DNA from: Evansella vedderi
GTDB lineage: Bacteria; Bacillota; Bacilli; Bacillales; Salisediminibacteriaceae
Length of the DNA stretch: 64,000 nt
Assembly: GCF_030813435.1 (NCBI RefSeq)
Contig: NZ_JAUSUG010000009.1
Coordinates: 1 to 64,000, forward strand
Reading direction: 5' to 3'
Shown in pieces: positions 43,534 to 51,862 of the stretch. Each line of letters begins with the position of its first letter. The first letter of the stretch is position 1. Made by a program: the position numbers and the translations under genes. Below the pieces are notes generated by a model. The model ran no database searches, had not been told where the DNA came from, and saw nothing but the letters and a program-made list of their open reading frames with translations.

Positions 43534-44211
43534 CTAATCCTTTTTCATTTTCGCAGCGAGCCTGTTTCCGATAGATTGAATCCCTTGTATAATGATAATT
43601 AATATAACAATAGTGACATACATCACTTCCGGTTCAAAACGCAAATGACCGAATCGGTAAGCGACGTCACCTAAACCACCTGCACCAACTAAACCGGCCA
43701 TTGCTGTTGCCCCAATTAAACCAATGATAGCAATCGTTATTCCAAGTATAATAGATGGCCTTGCTTCTCGGACCATAACATGCCAGATAATATGTCTTGT
43801 TTTAATTCCCATCGCCTCATAGGCTTCCAAAATCCCTTTATTAACTTCTAACAATGCTGATTCCATTAATCTAGCAATGTATGGTGCTGTGTAAACAACT
43901 AAAGGAACAATTACCCCTTTAACTCCCATGGATGTCCCAACAAGAAAGCGGGTGAATGGTAGTAAAAAGAAAAGCAAAATAATAAATGGAATAGAACGAG
44001 TAATATTTATGAAAACATTCAATGTTTGATAAACATATTTGTTTTCCAAGCTTTTGTTAGGACGCGTTAATACAAGTAAAACACCTAATGGGAGACCAAT
44101 AATCACGGAGATAGCTAAAGAGATAGACACCATTTGGAAGGTCTCAAGAGTGGCCTTCCAAATCATACCGCCCCAGCGATCATAAAATTCTACAATACTA
44201 TAGTTCATCAA
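43534..44211 (-). CDS. metI: Methionine ABC transporter permease
   Basis: A 225-residue, five-helix permease with the ABC contact motif EAYEAMGIKTRHIIWHVMVREARPSI, and AMAGLVGAGGLGDVAYRFGH typical of MetI. It overlaps the metN end by 14 bases, so the two are translationally coupled. Works with MetN and MetQ to import methionine and related compounds. Confidence 0.94.
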   Translation of the reverse strand: MMNYSIVEFYDRWGGMIWKATLETFQMVSISLAISVIIGLPLGVLLVLTRPNKSLENKYVYQTLNVFINITRSIPFIILLFFLLPFTRFLVGTSMGVKGVIVPLVVYTAPYIARLMESALLEVNKGILEAYEAMGIKTRHIIWHVMVREARPSIILGITIAIIGLIGATAMAGLVGAGGLGDVAYRFGHLRFEPEVMYVTIVILIIIIQGIQSIGNRLAAKMKKD

Positions 44212-45220
44212 TATTCACCTCATCTACTCGGACGCCTTCTTCTCTTAAGTATTCCATTACTTTATCTGTTTCAGCTTTTTCACCTTGGATATGGGCTACC
44301 AACCTTCCATATGGTTGTGTTTTTAATTGAATGATGTTACCAGATAAAATGTTAGTGTGTACATCAAACTTCTTGGAAACCATGGAAAGTGACGGCCTCC
44401 CAGCAGATTCTCCAACAAAAGTAAGGGTTACAATCGGGCCTTGTTGTTTCATAACATTTAGTCCCGCTTCAGGTATATCGTGTGGGAATAAACTATTTAC
44501 AAATTTCTTTGTCGTTTCCTTCTTAGGATCAGAATAAAGTTCCATAACTGTACCCTGTTCAATAATCTCACCATTTTCCATCACCGCAACATGATCACAA
44601 ACCTTTTGGATAACATGCATTTCATGGGTGATTAGTAGAATGGTTATTCCAAATTCCTTATTGATTTTTAATAAGAGGGCAAGAATAGATTCCGTTGTTT
44701 CAGGGTCTAAAGCACTCGTTGCTTCATCACTTAATAGTACCTCCGGTTCGTGAGAAAGGGCTCTCGCAATGGCCACCCGCTGCTTTTGTCCCCCTGAAAG
44801 CTGACTAGGATAGGATTCTTTCTTATCTTGAAGTCCAACAACCTCCAAATACTTATCCACTCTTTTTGCAATTTCATCTTTTGAAACACCTGTTAATTTT
44901 AAAGGAATTGCAATATTTTCGTATACCGTTGCCGTTTGTAATAAGTTAAAGCCTTGGAAAATCATCCCGATTTTCTTCCTAGCTTCCCTTAGTTTTGCAG
45001 GAGACAATGAATTCATCTTTTGACCATTAACATATACGTCACCAGAACTAGGCTTCTCTAAAAGATTTACACAACGAATAAGTGTACTTTTACCAGCACC
45101 ACTATATCCAATAACTCCATAGATTTCTCCTTTTTTTACTTCGAGGGAAACATCCTTTAATGCTTCTACTTCTTTATTCTTTGAATAAAACGTTTTTGAT
45201 ATATTTTTTAACTGAATCAT
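44198..45220 (-). CDS. metN: Methionine ABC transporter ATP-binding protein
   Basis: A 340-residue ATPase. Walker A is GYSGAGKST, the signature is QLSGGQKQRVAIARAL, Walker B is VLLSDEATSALDP. The C-terminal ~75 residues form the NIL domain that binds methionine and inhibits transport in MetN. It lies 97 bases after metQ, with a hairpin terminator between. Confidence 0.95.
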   Translation of the reverse strand: MIQLKNISKTFYSKNKEVEALKDVSLEVKKGEIYGVIGYSGAGKSTLIRCVNLLEKPSSGDVYVNGQKMNSLSPAKLREARKKIGMIFQGFNLLQTATVYENIAIPLKLTGVSKDEIAKRVDKYLEVVGLQDKKESYPSQLSGGQKQRVAIARALSHEPEVLLSDEATSALDPETTESILALLLKINKEFGITILLITHEMHVIQKVCDHVAVMENGEIIEQGTVMELYSDPKKETTKKFVNSLFPHDIPEAGLNVMKQQGPIVTLTFVGESAGRPSLSMVSKKFDVHTNILSGNIIQLKTQPYGRLVAHIQGEKAETDKVMEYLREEGVRVDEVNIDEL

Positions 45221-45261
45221 TTTTAGTACCCCTTATGAGAGTTTGTCGTCAATAAACTTGA

Positions 45262-45306
45262 TAATAGAAAATGAATGCCCCAAAAATTTGAGGCATTCCC
45301 TATTCT
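45262..45306 (-). terminator. Partial terminator between metQ and metN
   Basis: GAATGCC / GGCATTC (45,273-45,298) with an outer AATAG/CTATT extension sits between metQ and metN in the same transcription direction. On the minus strand the following bases are only moderately T-rich, so some read-through is expected. Confidence 0.6.
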
Positions 45307-45317
45307 ATTACTATTCT

Positions 45318-46127
45318 TTACCAAGAAGGAACAACGGAACCTTCAAAAGTTTCCTCAATAAATTGTTTTACTTCTTCTGATTGATAAATTTCGATTAGCT
45401 TTTGAACAACTGCATCGTCCTTGTTTTCTGTACGTACAGCTATTACATTTACCCAAGGAGAATCACTTGGTTCAATAAAAATGGAATCTTCTGTCGGTAC
45501 ATAGCCATGTTCAATAGCAAAGTTTGTATTAATTGTAGCAGCAGCTAACTCGTCCAATTGACGAGGAAGTTGAGACGCTTCTAATTCGATAAATTCTAGG
45601 TTTAAAGGATTTTCAACAATATCTAAAACAGTTGCTGCAACTCCTGCATCTGGGTCTAATGTGATTAATCCTGCTGCTTCAAATAGAATGAGTGCACGTG
45701 CACCGTTTGTTGGATCATTAGGAAGACCTACTCTATCACCTTCTTGGAGCTCAGATACATCAGATAAGCTTGCAGAGTAAATTCCCATTGGGAAGTTAAC
45801 TGTTGTAGCAACTTCAATTAAGTCTAAGTTACGGTCTTCTTTGAAGTTATCTAAGTAAGGAACGTGTTGGAAGCTGTTTACATCAAGTTCCCCTTCAGCT
45901 AAAGCAATATTAGGCATTACATATTCAGTAAACACTTCAACATCAATAGTTAACCCTTGTTCAGCCGCTAACTCTGCTACCTTTTCCATAATTTGCTCGT
46001 GAGGGCCAGCTGTTACACCAACGGAGATTCTTTCTTCAGAAAGTGCTCCTGATTCATTTCCACCGCCACAAGCGGCTAGGACAACCAATAATAATGAAAC
46101 TACTAAAAGTGATAATACTTTTTTCAT
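45318..46127 (-). CDS. metQ: Methionine ABC transporter substrate-binding lipoprotein
   Basis: A 269-residue lipoprotein. The signal peptide MKKVLSLLVVSLLLVVLAAC ends in the lipobox LAAC; the mature part begins with a Gly-rich linker and has ISVGVTAGPHEQIMEKVAEL, the NlpA/MetQ opening, and GVPN-like GLPNDPTNGARALILFE. ATG 46127 after AAAGGGAGAG is the true start; the 15 extra codons of the longer frame are leader. First gene after the SAM riboswitch. Confidence 0.95.
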   Translation of the reverse strand: MKKVLSLLVVSLLLVVLAACGGGNESGALSEERISVGVTAGPHEQIMEKVAELAAEQGLTIDVEVFTEYVMPNIALAEGELDVNSFQHVPYLDNFKEDRNLDLIEVATTVNFPMGIYSASLSDVSELQEGDRVGLPNDPTNGARALILFEAAGLITLDPDAGVAATVLDIVENPLNLEFIELEASQLPRQLDELAAATINTNFAIEHGYVPTEDSIFIEPSDSPWVNVIAVRTENKDDAVVQKLIEIYQSEEVKQFIEETFEGSVVPSW

Positions 46128-46202
46128 GTTTATTTCTCTCCCTTTTTTATCATGTATTTTTGACGTTAACAATAAAGGTATTCATTTTAATAAAATAATA
46201 AA

Positions 46203-46228
46203 AGACCTCATCAAATAAGAAGAGGTCT
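46203..46228 (-). terminator. Riboswitch-controlled terminator
   Basis: AGACCTC / GAGGTCT around a 12-base loop, followed on the minus strand by TTTTATTATT, lies between the SAM aptamer and metQ; it is the expression platform. Confidence 0.85.
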
Positions 46229-46248
46229 AGTTAATAGTTTCACTATTC

Positions 46249-46355
46249 TCTCCTTATCTTTCAAGCTAACACGCTTGCTGGAGTTGGCACAATAACTTTT
46301 AAAGTCTGTTGCCGAGGTTTCACAGGGCCAGTCCCTCCACCTCTCTTGATAAGAA
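46249..46355 (-). promoter_or_regulatory. SAM-I (S-box) riboswitch aptamer
   Basis: On the minus strand the S-box core is plain: CTTATCAAGAGAGGTGGAGG, then GGCCCTGTGAAACCTCGGCA (P2/P3 core), GTGCCAACTCCAGCA, and the closing AAAGATAAGGAG that pairs with the 5' strand. High S-adenosylmethionine should favour the downstream terminator and switch the metQ-metN-metI operon off. The remaining ~230 bases up to the response regulator gene show no other feature. Confidence 0.96.
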
Positions 46356-46590
46356 TCAAAAATTATTTATTTGATTATCGTTAACATGGTTATTAATTTA
46401 CACGGTTAAAGTATAAAAGTCAATCATTTTTTATCAAAAAAAGGCTATTGGAAAAATTATATATTATGATAACGTTTCCAATCCGCATTTTTATTAAAAG
46501 GACCTAATTTCCCCTAATTAATGGAGTCTTTTACTTAATCTTGTTAAAATAAGGAGAAGATATATTGTCATCAGAGGAGGCATCATCAAT

Positions 46591-47292
46591 TTGAATAAAT
46601 TAAAGGTACTTATTGCAGATGACGATGCAAATGTATGTGAAATACTTTCATTGTACTTAAAAGAAAATCACTATGATGTTGTGGAGGCAAACAATGGACA
46701 AGATGCCATTAATCTATTTAAAACCACTAATCCAGACATTATTTTATTAGATATTATGATGCCTGATATTGATGGATATGAGGTATGTAAAGAAATTAGG
46801 AAAACAGCAACAGTGCCAATCATCATGCTTACCGCCAAGGATGAAGAGTTTGACAAGATCCTTGGTTTAGAAATTGGCGCTGATGATTATGTAACAAAAC
46901 CCTTCAGTCCACGGGAGGTTATTGCAAGAATAAAGGCCATTTTTAGAAGAATGCCCGCTCCACCAGAAGTACTTGAATTGAATAATGATAAGTATGAATT
47001 TGAGAATTTTACTGTTTATGTGAAACAGAGAGAAGTACAAGTGGGTGGAAAAAAACTCTTTTTCCGGCCGAAGGAATTTGATCTTCTTTTATATTTAATA
47101 AGAAACCCAAATATAGTGCATACAAGGGATCAATTATTAGAAAAAGTTTGGGGTTATGATTTTGTTGGGGATATCCGTACGGTAGACGTTCACGTTAAGA
47201 GAATTCGTGATGAGTTTGCAGCACATAATATTGATGCCATCCACACTGTTTGGGGAGTGGGCTACCAATTTCAGCCTAATGGTAAGGGGTGA
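46591..47292 (+). CDS. OmpR/PhoB-family response regulator
   Basis: A 233-residue regulator. The receiver has the acidic pocket at Asp10-Asp12, phospho-acceptor Asp54 (LLDIMMPD), a Thr81 switch residue and Lys103 in TKPF. A C-terminal winged helix has FRPKEFDLLLYLIRNPNIVHTRDQLLEKVWGYDF and VDVHVKRIRDEF. TTG 46591 is preceded by AGAGGAGG. It pairs with the kinase gene 10 bases downstream. Closest in type to ResD/YycF-like regulators; the regulon is unknown. Confidence 0.92.
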   Translation: MNKLKVLIADDDANVCEILSLYLKENHYDVVEANNGQDAINLFKTTNPDIILLDIMMPDIDGYEVCKEIRKTATVPIIMLTAKDEEFDKILGLEIGADDYVTKPFSPREVIARIKAIFRRMPAPPEVLELNNDKYEFENFTVYVKQREVQVGGKKLFFRPKEFDLLLYLIRNPNIVHTRDQLLEKVWGYDFVGDIRTVDVHVKRIRDEFAAHNIDAIHTVWGVGYQFQPNGKG

Positions 47293-47302
47293 TCTTCCAC
47301 CT

Positions 47303-48754
47303 ATGAGATGGATAAATCAAAGCTTGTTTCGCCGGTTATTAATCAGCTATCTATTTATTTTTATTATTGGATTTGGGCTCATTGGAGTAATGATCGCCAC
47401 TTCTTCACAGGATTATATTACAGAAGCAAAAAGACAAGAAATGCTCCAGCAAGCAACTAGCATTAACGCCGCTATAATGGATTTTAACAAAGTAACTCCA
47501 GAAGTGGAAAATGTTCTTCAACAAATCGGCCAGTTCACTGGCTTAAATATTTGGCTTTTTAATGATGAAGGGGAAATTGTTGCAACTGCATCTAGACAGG
47601 ACGTGTTTGTGGGGGAGCCCATTAGTGACGATATTATTAATGAAGTATTACAAGGAAAAAATCGGATCGAAGTTATGCGTATTGAAGAAGAGGAACGCCC
47701 CATGTTATCCGTTATTGTCCCATGGGGAACAAACGAAAAAATACACGGGGGTATCGTACTTCATTCCCCTATTTCAGGTATTAACACTACGGTAGCAAAC
47801 ATTCGAGAAATTGTATTGTGGGGAATCATAAGTGGGTTAGTAATTGTAAGTATCCTCGTTTCTTATTTATCCTGGACCATTTCTAAGCCGTTGAAGAAGT
47901 TAGATGAAGCAGCAAATGAAATTGCCTTGGGAAATTATAGTAAACGGGTAAATCTACATGAATCTTTTCCTGACGAAATATCCGCCCTTGTAAGTTCCTT
48001 TAATCGAATGGCTGAAAAAATAGATAAAATTGAAAATGAGCGGGATCTATTAGAACAAAGAAGACAGGATTTTATTGCAAATATATCCCACGAACTTCGA
48101 ACACCGTTAACAGCGATGAAAGGTTTTTTAGAAGCGCTACAAGACGGGTTAGTAAAGGATCCAGAATCACAAAAAAAATATTTTGAAATTATGCATCGAG
48201 AAACGGAGTATTTAAATCATCTTGTAAATGACTTAATGGATTTAATTAAACTGGAAAAGCAGGAAATTTCCCTTGATCTTTATTATGTACATTTAGATGA
48301 GGTACTAAAAAAGGTATCCTTAAATCTAGAACCTACAATGAAAGAAAGAGGAAATAAATTTGTCTTGGAGATACCTGATGACTCTCCAGCTATTATTGGA
48401 GACTCCATAAGGTTAGAAGAAATTTTTAAAAACATTATACACAATGCTAATAAGTTTACGGAAAATGGCACCATTACAACAAAAATGAAATATGAGTCCG
48501 AGTCTGTTACTGTACAAATAAAAGACACTGGAATAGGTATCCCTTCGTATGATTTAAAACGGATATGGGAGAGGTTTTTTAAAGTAGATCGAGTTCGTTC
48601 AAAAAAAGGGCGTGGAACTGGTCTAGGCCTTGCCATTGTTAAGGAATTAGTAAAGCTCCACCACGGAGACATCAATGTGGAAAGCGAGCTGGGAAAGGGA
48701 ACAACCTTTACAATACGATTCCCAACCCATATGCAACAATTAAAGGATTCATAA
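47303..48754 (+). CDS. Membrane sensor histidine kinase, partner of the upstream regulator
   Basis: A 483-residue kinase with two membrane helices (about residues 12-35 and 165-188) around an extracellular sensor, then HAMP (WTISKPLKKLDEAANEIALGNYSKR), the phospho-acceptor in FIANISHELRTPLTAMKGF (His about 262), N box NIIHNANKFTENG, DTGIGIP and GTGLGLAIVKEL. ATG 47303 with AAGGGG upstream is used; longer frames run back over the regulator gene. Architecture resembles ResE/PhoR/WalK without a PAS domain. A strong terminator follows. Confidence 0.92.
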   Translation: MRWINQSLFRRLLISYLFIFIIGFGLIGVMIATSSQDYITEAKRQEMLQQATSINAAIMDFNKVTPEVENVLQQIGQFTGLNIWLFNDEGEIVATASRQDVFVGEPISDDIINEVLQGKNRIEVMRIEEEERPMLSVIVPWGTNEKIHGGIVLHSPISGINTTVANIREIVLWGIISGLVIVSILVSYLSWTISKPLKKLDEAANEIALGNYSKRVNLHESFPDEISALVSSFNRMAEKIDKIENERDLLEQRRQDFIANISHELRTPLTAMKGFLEALQDGLVKDPESQKKYFEIMHRETEYLNHLVNDLMDLIKLEKQEISLDLYYVHLDEVLKKVSLNLEPTMKERGNKFVLEIPDDSPAIIGDSIRLEEIFKNIIHNANKFTENGTITTKMKYESESVTVQIKDTGIGIPSYDLKRIWERFFKVDRVRSKKGRGTGLGLAIVKELVKLHHGDINVESELGKGTTFTIRFPTHMQQLKDS

Positions 48755-48785
48755 AAAAGACCATTGCGCTGCAATGGTTTTTTAA
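48753..48785 (+). terminator. Rho-independent terminator
   Basis: CCATTGC / GCAATGG with a 3-base loop, extended by flanking A and T runs, directly after the kinase stop. Confidence 0.9.
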
Positions 48786-48955
48786 TTTGATTTAATAATT
48801 TTTTAATAAAATGCTTAAAGATTTATTACATCTTTTGTTTACAATAAAATTGATCATATTATGAATAATGGCTTATTCTATCTTCCGTCATGATTTGTTT
48901 ATAAGTCTTTGAAGCTTGTAGATTATTAAATTAATATAAATTGGTGGGAATAACC

Positions 48956-50080
48956 ATGAAAAACACAATGATAAAAGAAATTTTTATAATGAGATCTATA
49001 GCCTGTTTATGCATTGTTTTCATCCACGCTATTGGTGTGGGATTGACGACTACTTCACAAGAAACGGGAGCCTTCTCTGCTGTTATCTTTGATTCTATAA
49101 ATATAATATTATATTTTGGAACGCCAATGTTTATTTTTATTTCGGAGCTTTTAATCGCCTATTCCTATAAAAATAGAAAAATTCCAGATCACTTTTTAAG
49201 TAAAAGGTTTAAATTGATTTTCTTACCCTTTTTGTTTATGGCTGTTTTTTACTCCATACCACATGCAACATCCTTAGGTGATTGGGGAACTAAAGTCTTT
49301 TTAAATGCCGTTATTGGAGACTTTCACGGATATTTCGTATTAATCATCTTTCAATTTTATTTATTACATTTGATCTTACACAAGCATTTAAAAAACTGGA
49401 ACCCGAAAGTTGTATTAACTGTCACCCTATTAATAAATGTTACTTACTTGGCAGTCTTTAATTTTACAAATCCAGCTAACATCCCCTTCGGCGCATACAT
49501 CTGGGAACGTTTTTATTGGGTTCCATTCTTAGGTTGGATTTTCTATTTCGCATTAGGGTTCTATTGTGGCCACTATTATGAAAGGTTTGTTTCATTAATC
49601 AAGGAACATAGGAAATGGGTATTAATGGCTCCCGTAGTTACTACTGCGCTTATGCTGTTCCTTTATCACTCTGAGTGGTTAACAGTTCATAGTTCGAAAC
49701 GAATTGATTTGCTGTTACACACAACGGCTGTCAGCTTCTTTATCTTCTATGTTGCGACACAGCTAAAACAGTTGCCTAATTGGTTAATTAGTATTAGTCA
49801 ATATTCCTTTGGAATATATTTACTACACTTTTTCTATATTTTATTCATCGATCTTATTTACAACCAATTATCAATCCAATTAGGTATATTCTATATCTTT
49901 ATTCTATTTGCAGCGAGCACCATCAGTTCAATCGGAACCATTTATTACTTGAATAAATGGAAATATGGACAATATATCGTTGGAAAAATAGGTATAGGCT
50001 ATAAGAATGCAGAAAAAGAACAAAACTACAAATCCAATGAACACTTTTCCAATAAAAAAGGCCTAAGATATTCCTCATAA
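48956..50080 (+). CDS. Membrane acyltransferase (acyltransferase 3 family)
   Basis: A 374-residue protein with about ten helices. It opens with IKEIFIMRSIACLCIVFIHA, whose Arg and terminal His are the family's catalytic signature, followed by FGTPMFIFISELLIAYSY. Such proteins O-acetylate or O-succinylate surface polysaccharides and antibiotics. ATG 48956 follows GGTGGG. It is a single gene between two terminators, with no polysaccharide cluster adjacent, so the acceptor is unknown. Confidence 0.87.
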   Translation: MKNTMIKEIFIMRSIACLCIVFIHAIGVGLTTTSQETGAFSAVIFDSINIILYFGTPMFIFISELLIAYSYKNRKIPDHFLSKRFKLIFLPFLFMAVFYSIPHATSLGDWGTKVFLNAVIGDFHGYFVLIIFQFYLLHLILHKHLKNWNPKVVLTVTLLINVTYLAVFNFTNPANIPFGAYIWERFYWVPFLGWIFYFALGFYCGHYYERFVSLIKEHRKWVLMAPVVTTALMLFLYHSEWLTVHSSKRIDLLLHTTAVSFFIFYVATQLKQLPNWLISISQYSFGIYLLHFFYILFIDLIYNQLSIQLGIFYIFILFAASTISSIGTIYYLNKWKYGQYIVGKIGIGYKNAEKEQNYKSNEHFSNKKGLRYSS

Positions 50081-50084
50081 AATA

Positions 50085-50116
50085 AGACATCCACCATGTT
50101 TTTACGGTGGATGTCT
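50085..50116. terminator. Bidirectional terminator
   Basis: AGACATCCACC / GGTGGATGTCT, perfect 11-bp stem with a 10-base loop, between the convergent acyltransferase and serine hydrolase genes. Confidence 0.9.
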
Positions 50117-50138
50117 TTTATTTCGTTGAAAAGATACA

Positions 50139-51233
50139 TTATAAACTGTTTAACTCCGCTTCTGGAAGATCAAGTTTTGCATCTAATATTAACTGCAATA
50201 AATGTAATCGTTGGTTCTGATTTACACTCCGTTGAAATAGACCTAATGTTCTTCTGTTTGAATCTACCCGGTGAACAAATACAATATCCTTTTCAGGCAC
50301 AATATCAATAGATTGACCGTATCTCCCAATAGCTGAGAATAAACCCAACTCACTTAACGGGCCTTTTGTTGCAACCCACCACATATATCCATAATCATAT
50401 ACACTGTTTCCAGGAACTTCTGCTTGTGGAGATGTGCTTCGTTCTACCCATGAGTTAGGGATAATTTGTTCATTGCCCCATTTGCCATTTTGTAAAAACA
50501 ATAGCCCAAATCTAGCCATATCACGTGCTGAAACCCGAAATAAATAGGAAGGGTGAATAGACCTTCTTAATTCATCGCTGTATTCTGTTTGATACAGGGT
50601 AAAGTCCTCCATACCAATTTTTTCAGCTATTTCTACGTTAAACTTTTCAAATAAATCAGCCTCAGTTTCAGCATTATAGATGGTTCCTAACACATTAAAA
50701 TCCCAGTTATTATAATAAAAATGGGTTCCAGGTTCGTGACTACCTCTAGTTGGCCGATTCCTACGCATCGTCCACGACTCTTCCCCAGCTTGATGAAAGA
50801 CCCCAGACTGAGAAGTTAGGAGGTTTTCAATGGTTGCTTGCTTTTCTCTCTCATTTAAAGGAGGTTCATCATCTATATTTAATTCTGCAAGGGTTTTATT
50901 TAGATTAATATTGCCCTGCTCCTCTTCTATGCCGTATAACGAGCTTAAAAAACTCTTTCTTACGGAGTGAGCATTCGTATTATGAGATACATTTCCCCAA
51001 GATAACAATACTTTTCCATCATAAATTACCATTGCCGCCGTTGAATTTAATGAATCGTAATAATCCCTGGCAACCTGAAGCTGCTCCGACGACCAGCCTG
51101 CTTCTTCAGGAGACTCATGCCATTCCCAAGTAGTATTTACTTCATGGCTGGCAGAATGGTTAACATTTAAAGATACAACTATAAAAGTAAAAAGTAAAAT
51201 AAAAAATGTTACTATAATCATTTTATTACGCAC
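50139..51233 (-). CDS. Secreted or membrane-anchored serine hydrolase (class C beta-lactamase fold)
   Basis: A 364-residue protein with an N-terminal hydrophobic anchor (residues ~5-22). The SxxK nucleophile is in HSVRKSFLSSLYG (Ser-x-x-Lys region SVRK), and YNNWDFNVLGTIY supplies the YxN-type motif. This is the beta-lactamase / 6-aminohexanoate-dimer hydrolase (EstB) group that cleaves esters or amides; real beta-lactamase activity is not implied. It is convergent with the acyltransferase. Ends with an acidic tail. Confidence 0.85.
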   Translation of the reverse strand: MRNKMIIVTFFILLFTFIVVSLNVNHSASHEVNTTWEWHESPEEAGWSSEQLQVARDYYDSLNSTAAMVIYDGKVLLSWGNVSHNTNAHSVRKSFLSSLYGIEEEQGNINLNKTLAELNIDDEPPLNEREKQATIENLLTSQSGVFHQAGEESWTMRRNRPTRGSHEPGTHFYYNNWDFNVLGTIYNAETEADLFEKFNVEIAEKIGMEDFTLYQTEYSDELRRSIHPSYLFRVSARDMARFGLLFLQNGKWGNEQIIPNSWVERSTSPQAEVPGNSVYDYGYMWWVATKGPLSELGLFSAIGRYGQSIDIVPEKDIVFVHRVDSNRRTLGLFQRSVNQNQRLHLLQLILDAKLDLPEAELNSL

Positions 51234-51404
51234 AAAACCATCCTTTTAGAAATTGTCTATTTTGTCCATTCCCCTTTTTATTGTAACTAAAACTTTATAA
51301 ATCAGTTTAGCTTTGAATAGGGTTCATTCTCCTAGACATACTATACAATTTTCCTATAACTATTGTAACATGTATAAAATGGTTCTTAAACTTAAGCAAC
51401 AAAA

Positions 51405-51450
51405 AAGCCATCTTAGAAGGGCGCTAACAAGCAACCTTCCTAGATGGCTT
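51405..51450 (-). terminator. Terminator after the cold-shock gene
   Basis: AAGCCATCTTAGAAGG and CCTTCCTAGATGGCTT pair at 15 of 16 positions, with an A run upstream that reads as T on the minus strand. Confidence 0.85.
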
Positions 51451-51462
51451 CCTTTTGTTAAA

Positions 51463-51660
51463 TTATTTTTGTACGTTTGAAGCTTGAGGTCCACGTTGTC
51501 CTTGCTCGATTTCGAAACGAACAGCTTGACCTTCTTCTAGAGTTTTGAAACCTTCACCTTGAATAGCTGAGAAGTGAACGAATACATCGTCTTGACCTTC
51601 AACTTCGATAAATCCAAAACCTTTTTCTGCGTTAAACCATTTAACTGTACCTTCTACCAT
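51463..51660 (-). CDS. csp: Cold-shock protein
   Basis: A 65-residue single-strand nucleic acid-binding protein. RNP1 is KGFGFIEV and RNP2 is VFVHFSAI; the opening [16 protein letters not shown] is canonical, closest to Bacillus CspD/CspB. AGGAGG precedes ATG 51660 and a small GTGGG/CCCAC hairpin (51,676-51,690) abuts it. The ~200-base stretch to the next gene probably holds the long 5' leader usual in csp mRNAs. Confidence 0.95.
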   Translation of the reverse strand: MVEGTVKWFNAEKGFGFIEVEGQDDVFVHFSAIQGEGFKTLEEGQAVRFEIEQGQRGPQASNVQK

Positions 51661-51862
51661 GTTTGTTGCCTCCTAGTGGGACTTTCCCACATTAAAATTA
51701 CTCATGTTGCTCAAGAATTTCATTCAAGATAAAATCACTTTTCAGCATTTTTTTCTTTCAAAAATATTCCGAACAATACTAAGCCTTTAAATAATAACAT
51801 ACATTACCCATAAAATCTATAGGCAAACAAATTTTTCAGCCAAAACGCAGTATTAAAGTCAA

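Noticed and set aside
50139-51233. Antibiotic-resistance beta-lactamase
   Set aside because: Only the general serine-hydrolase fold is supported; the arrangement fits the EstB/6-aminohexanoate hydrolase group.
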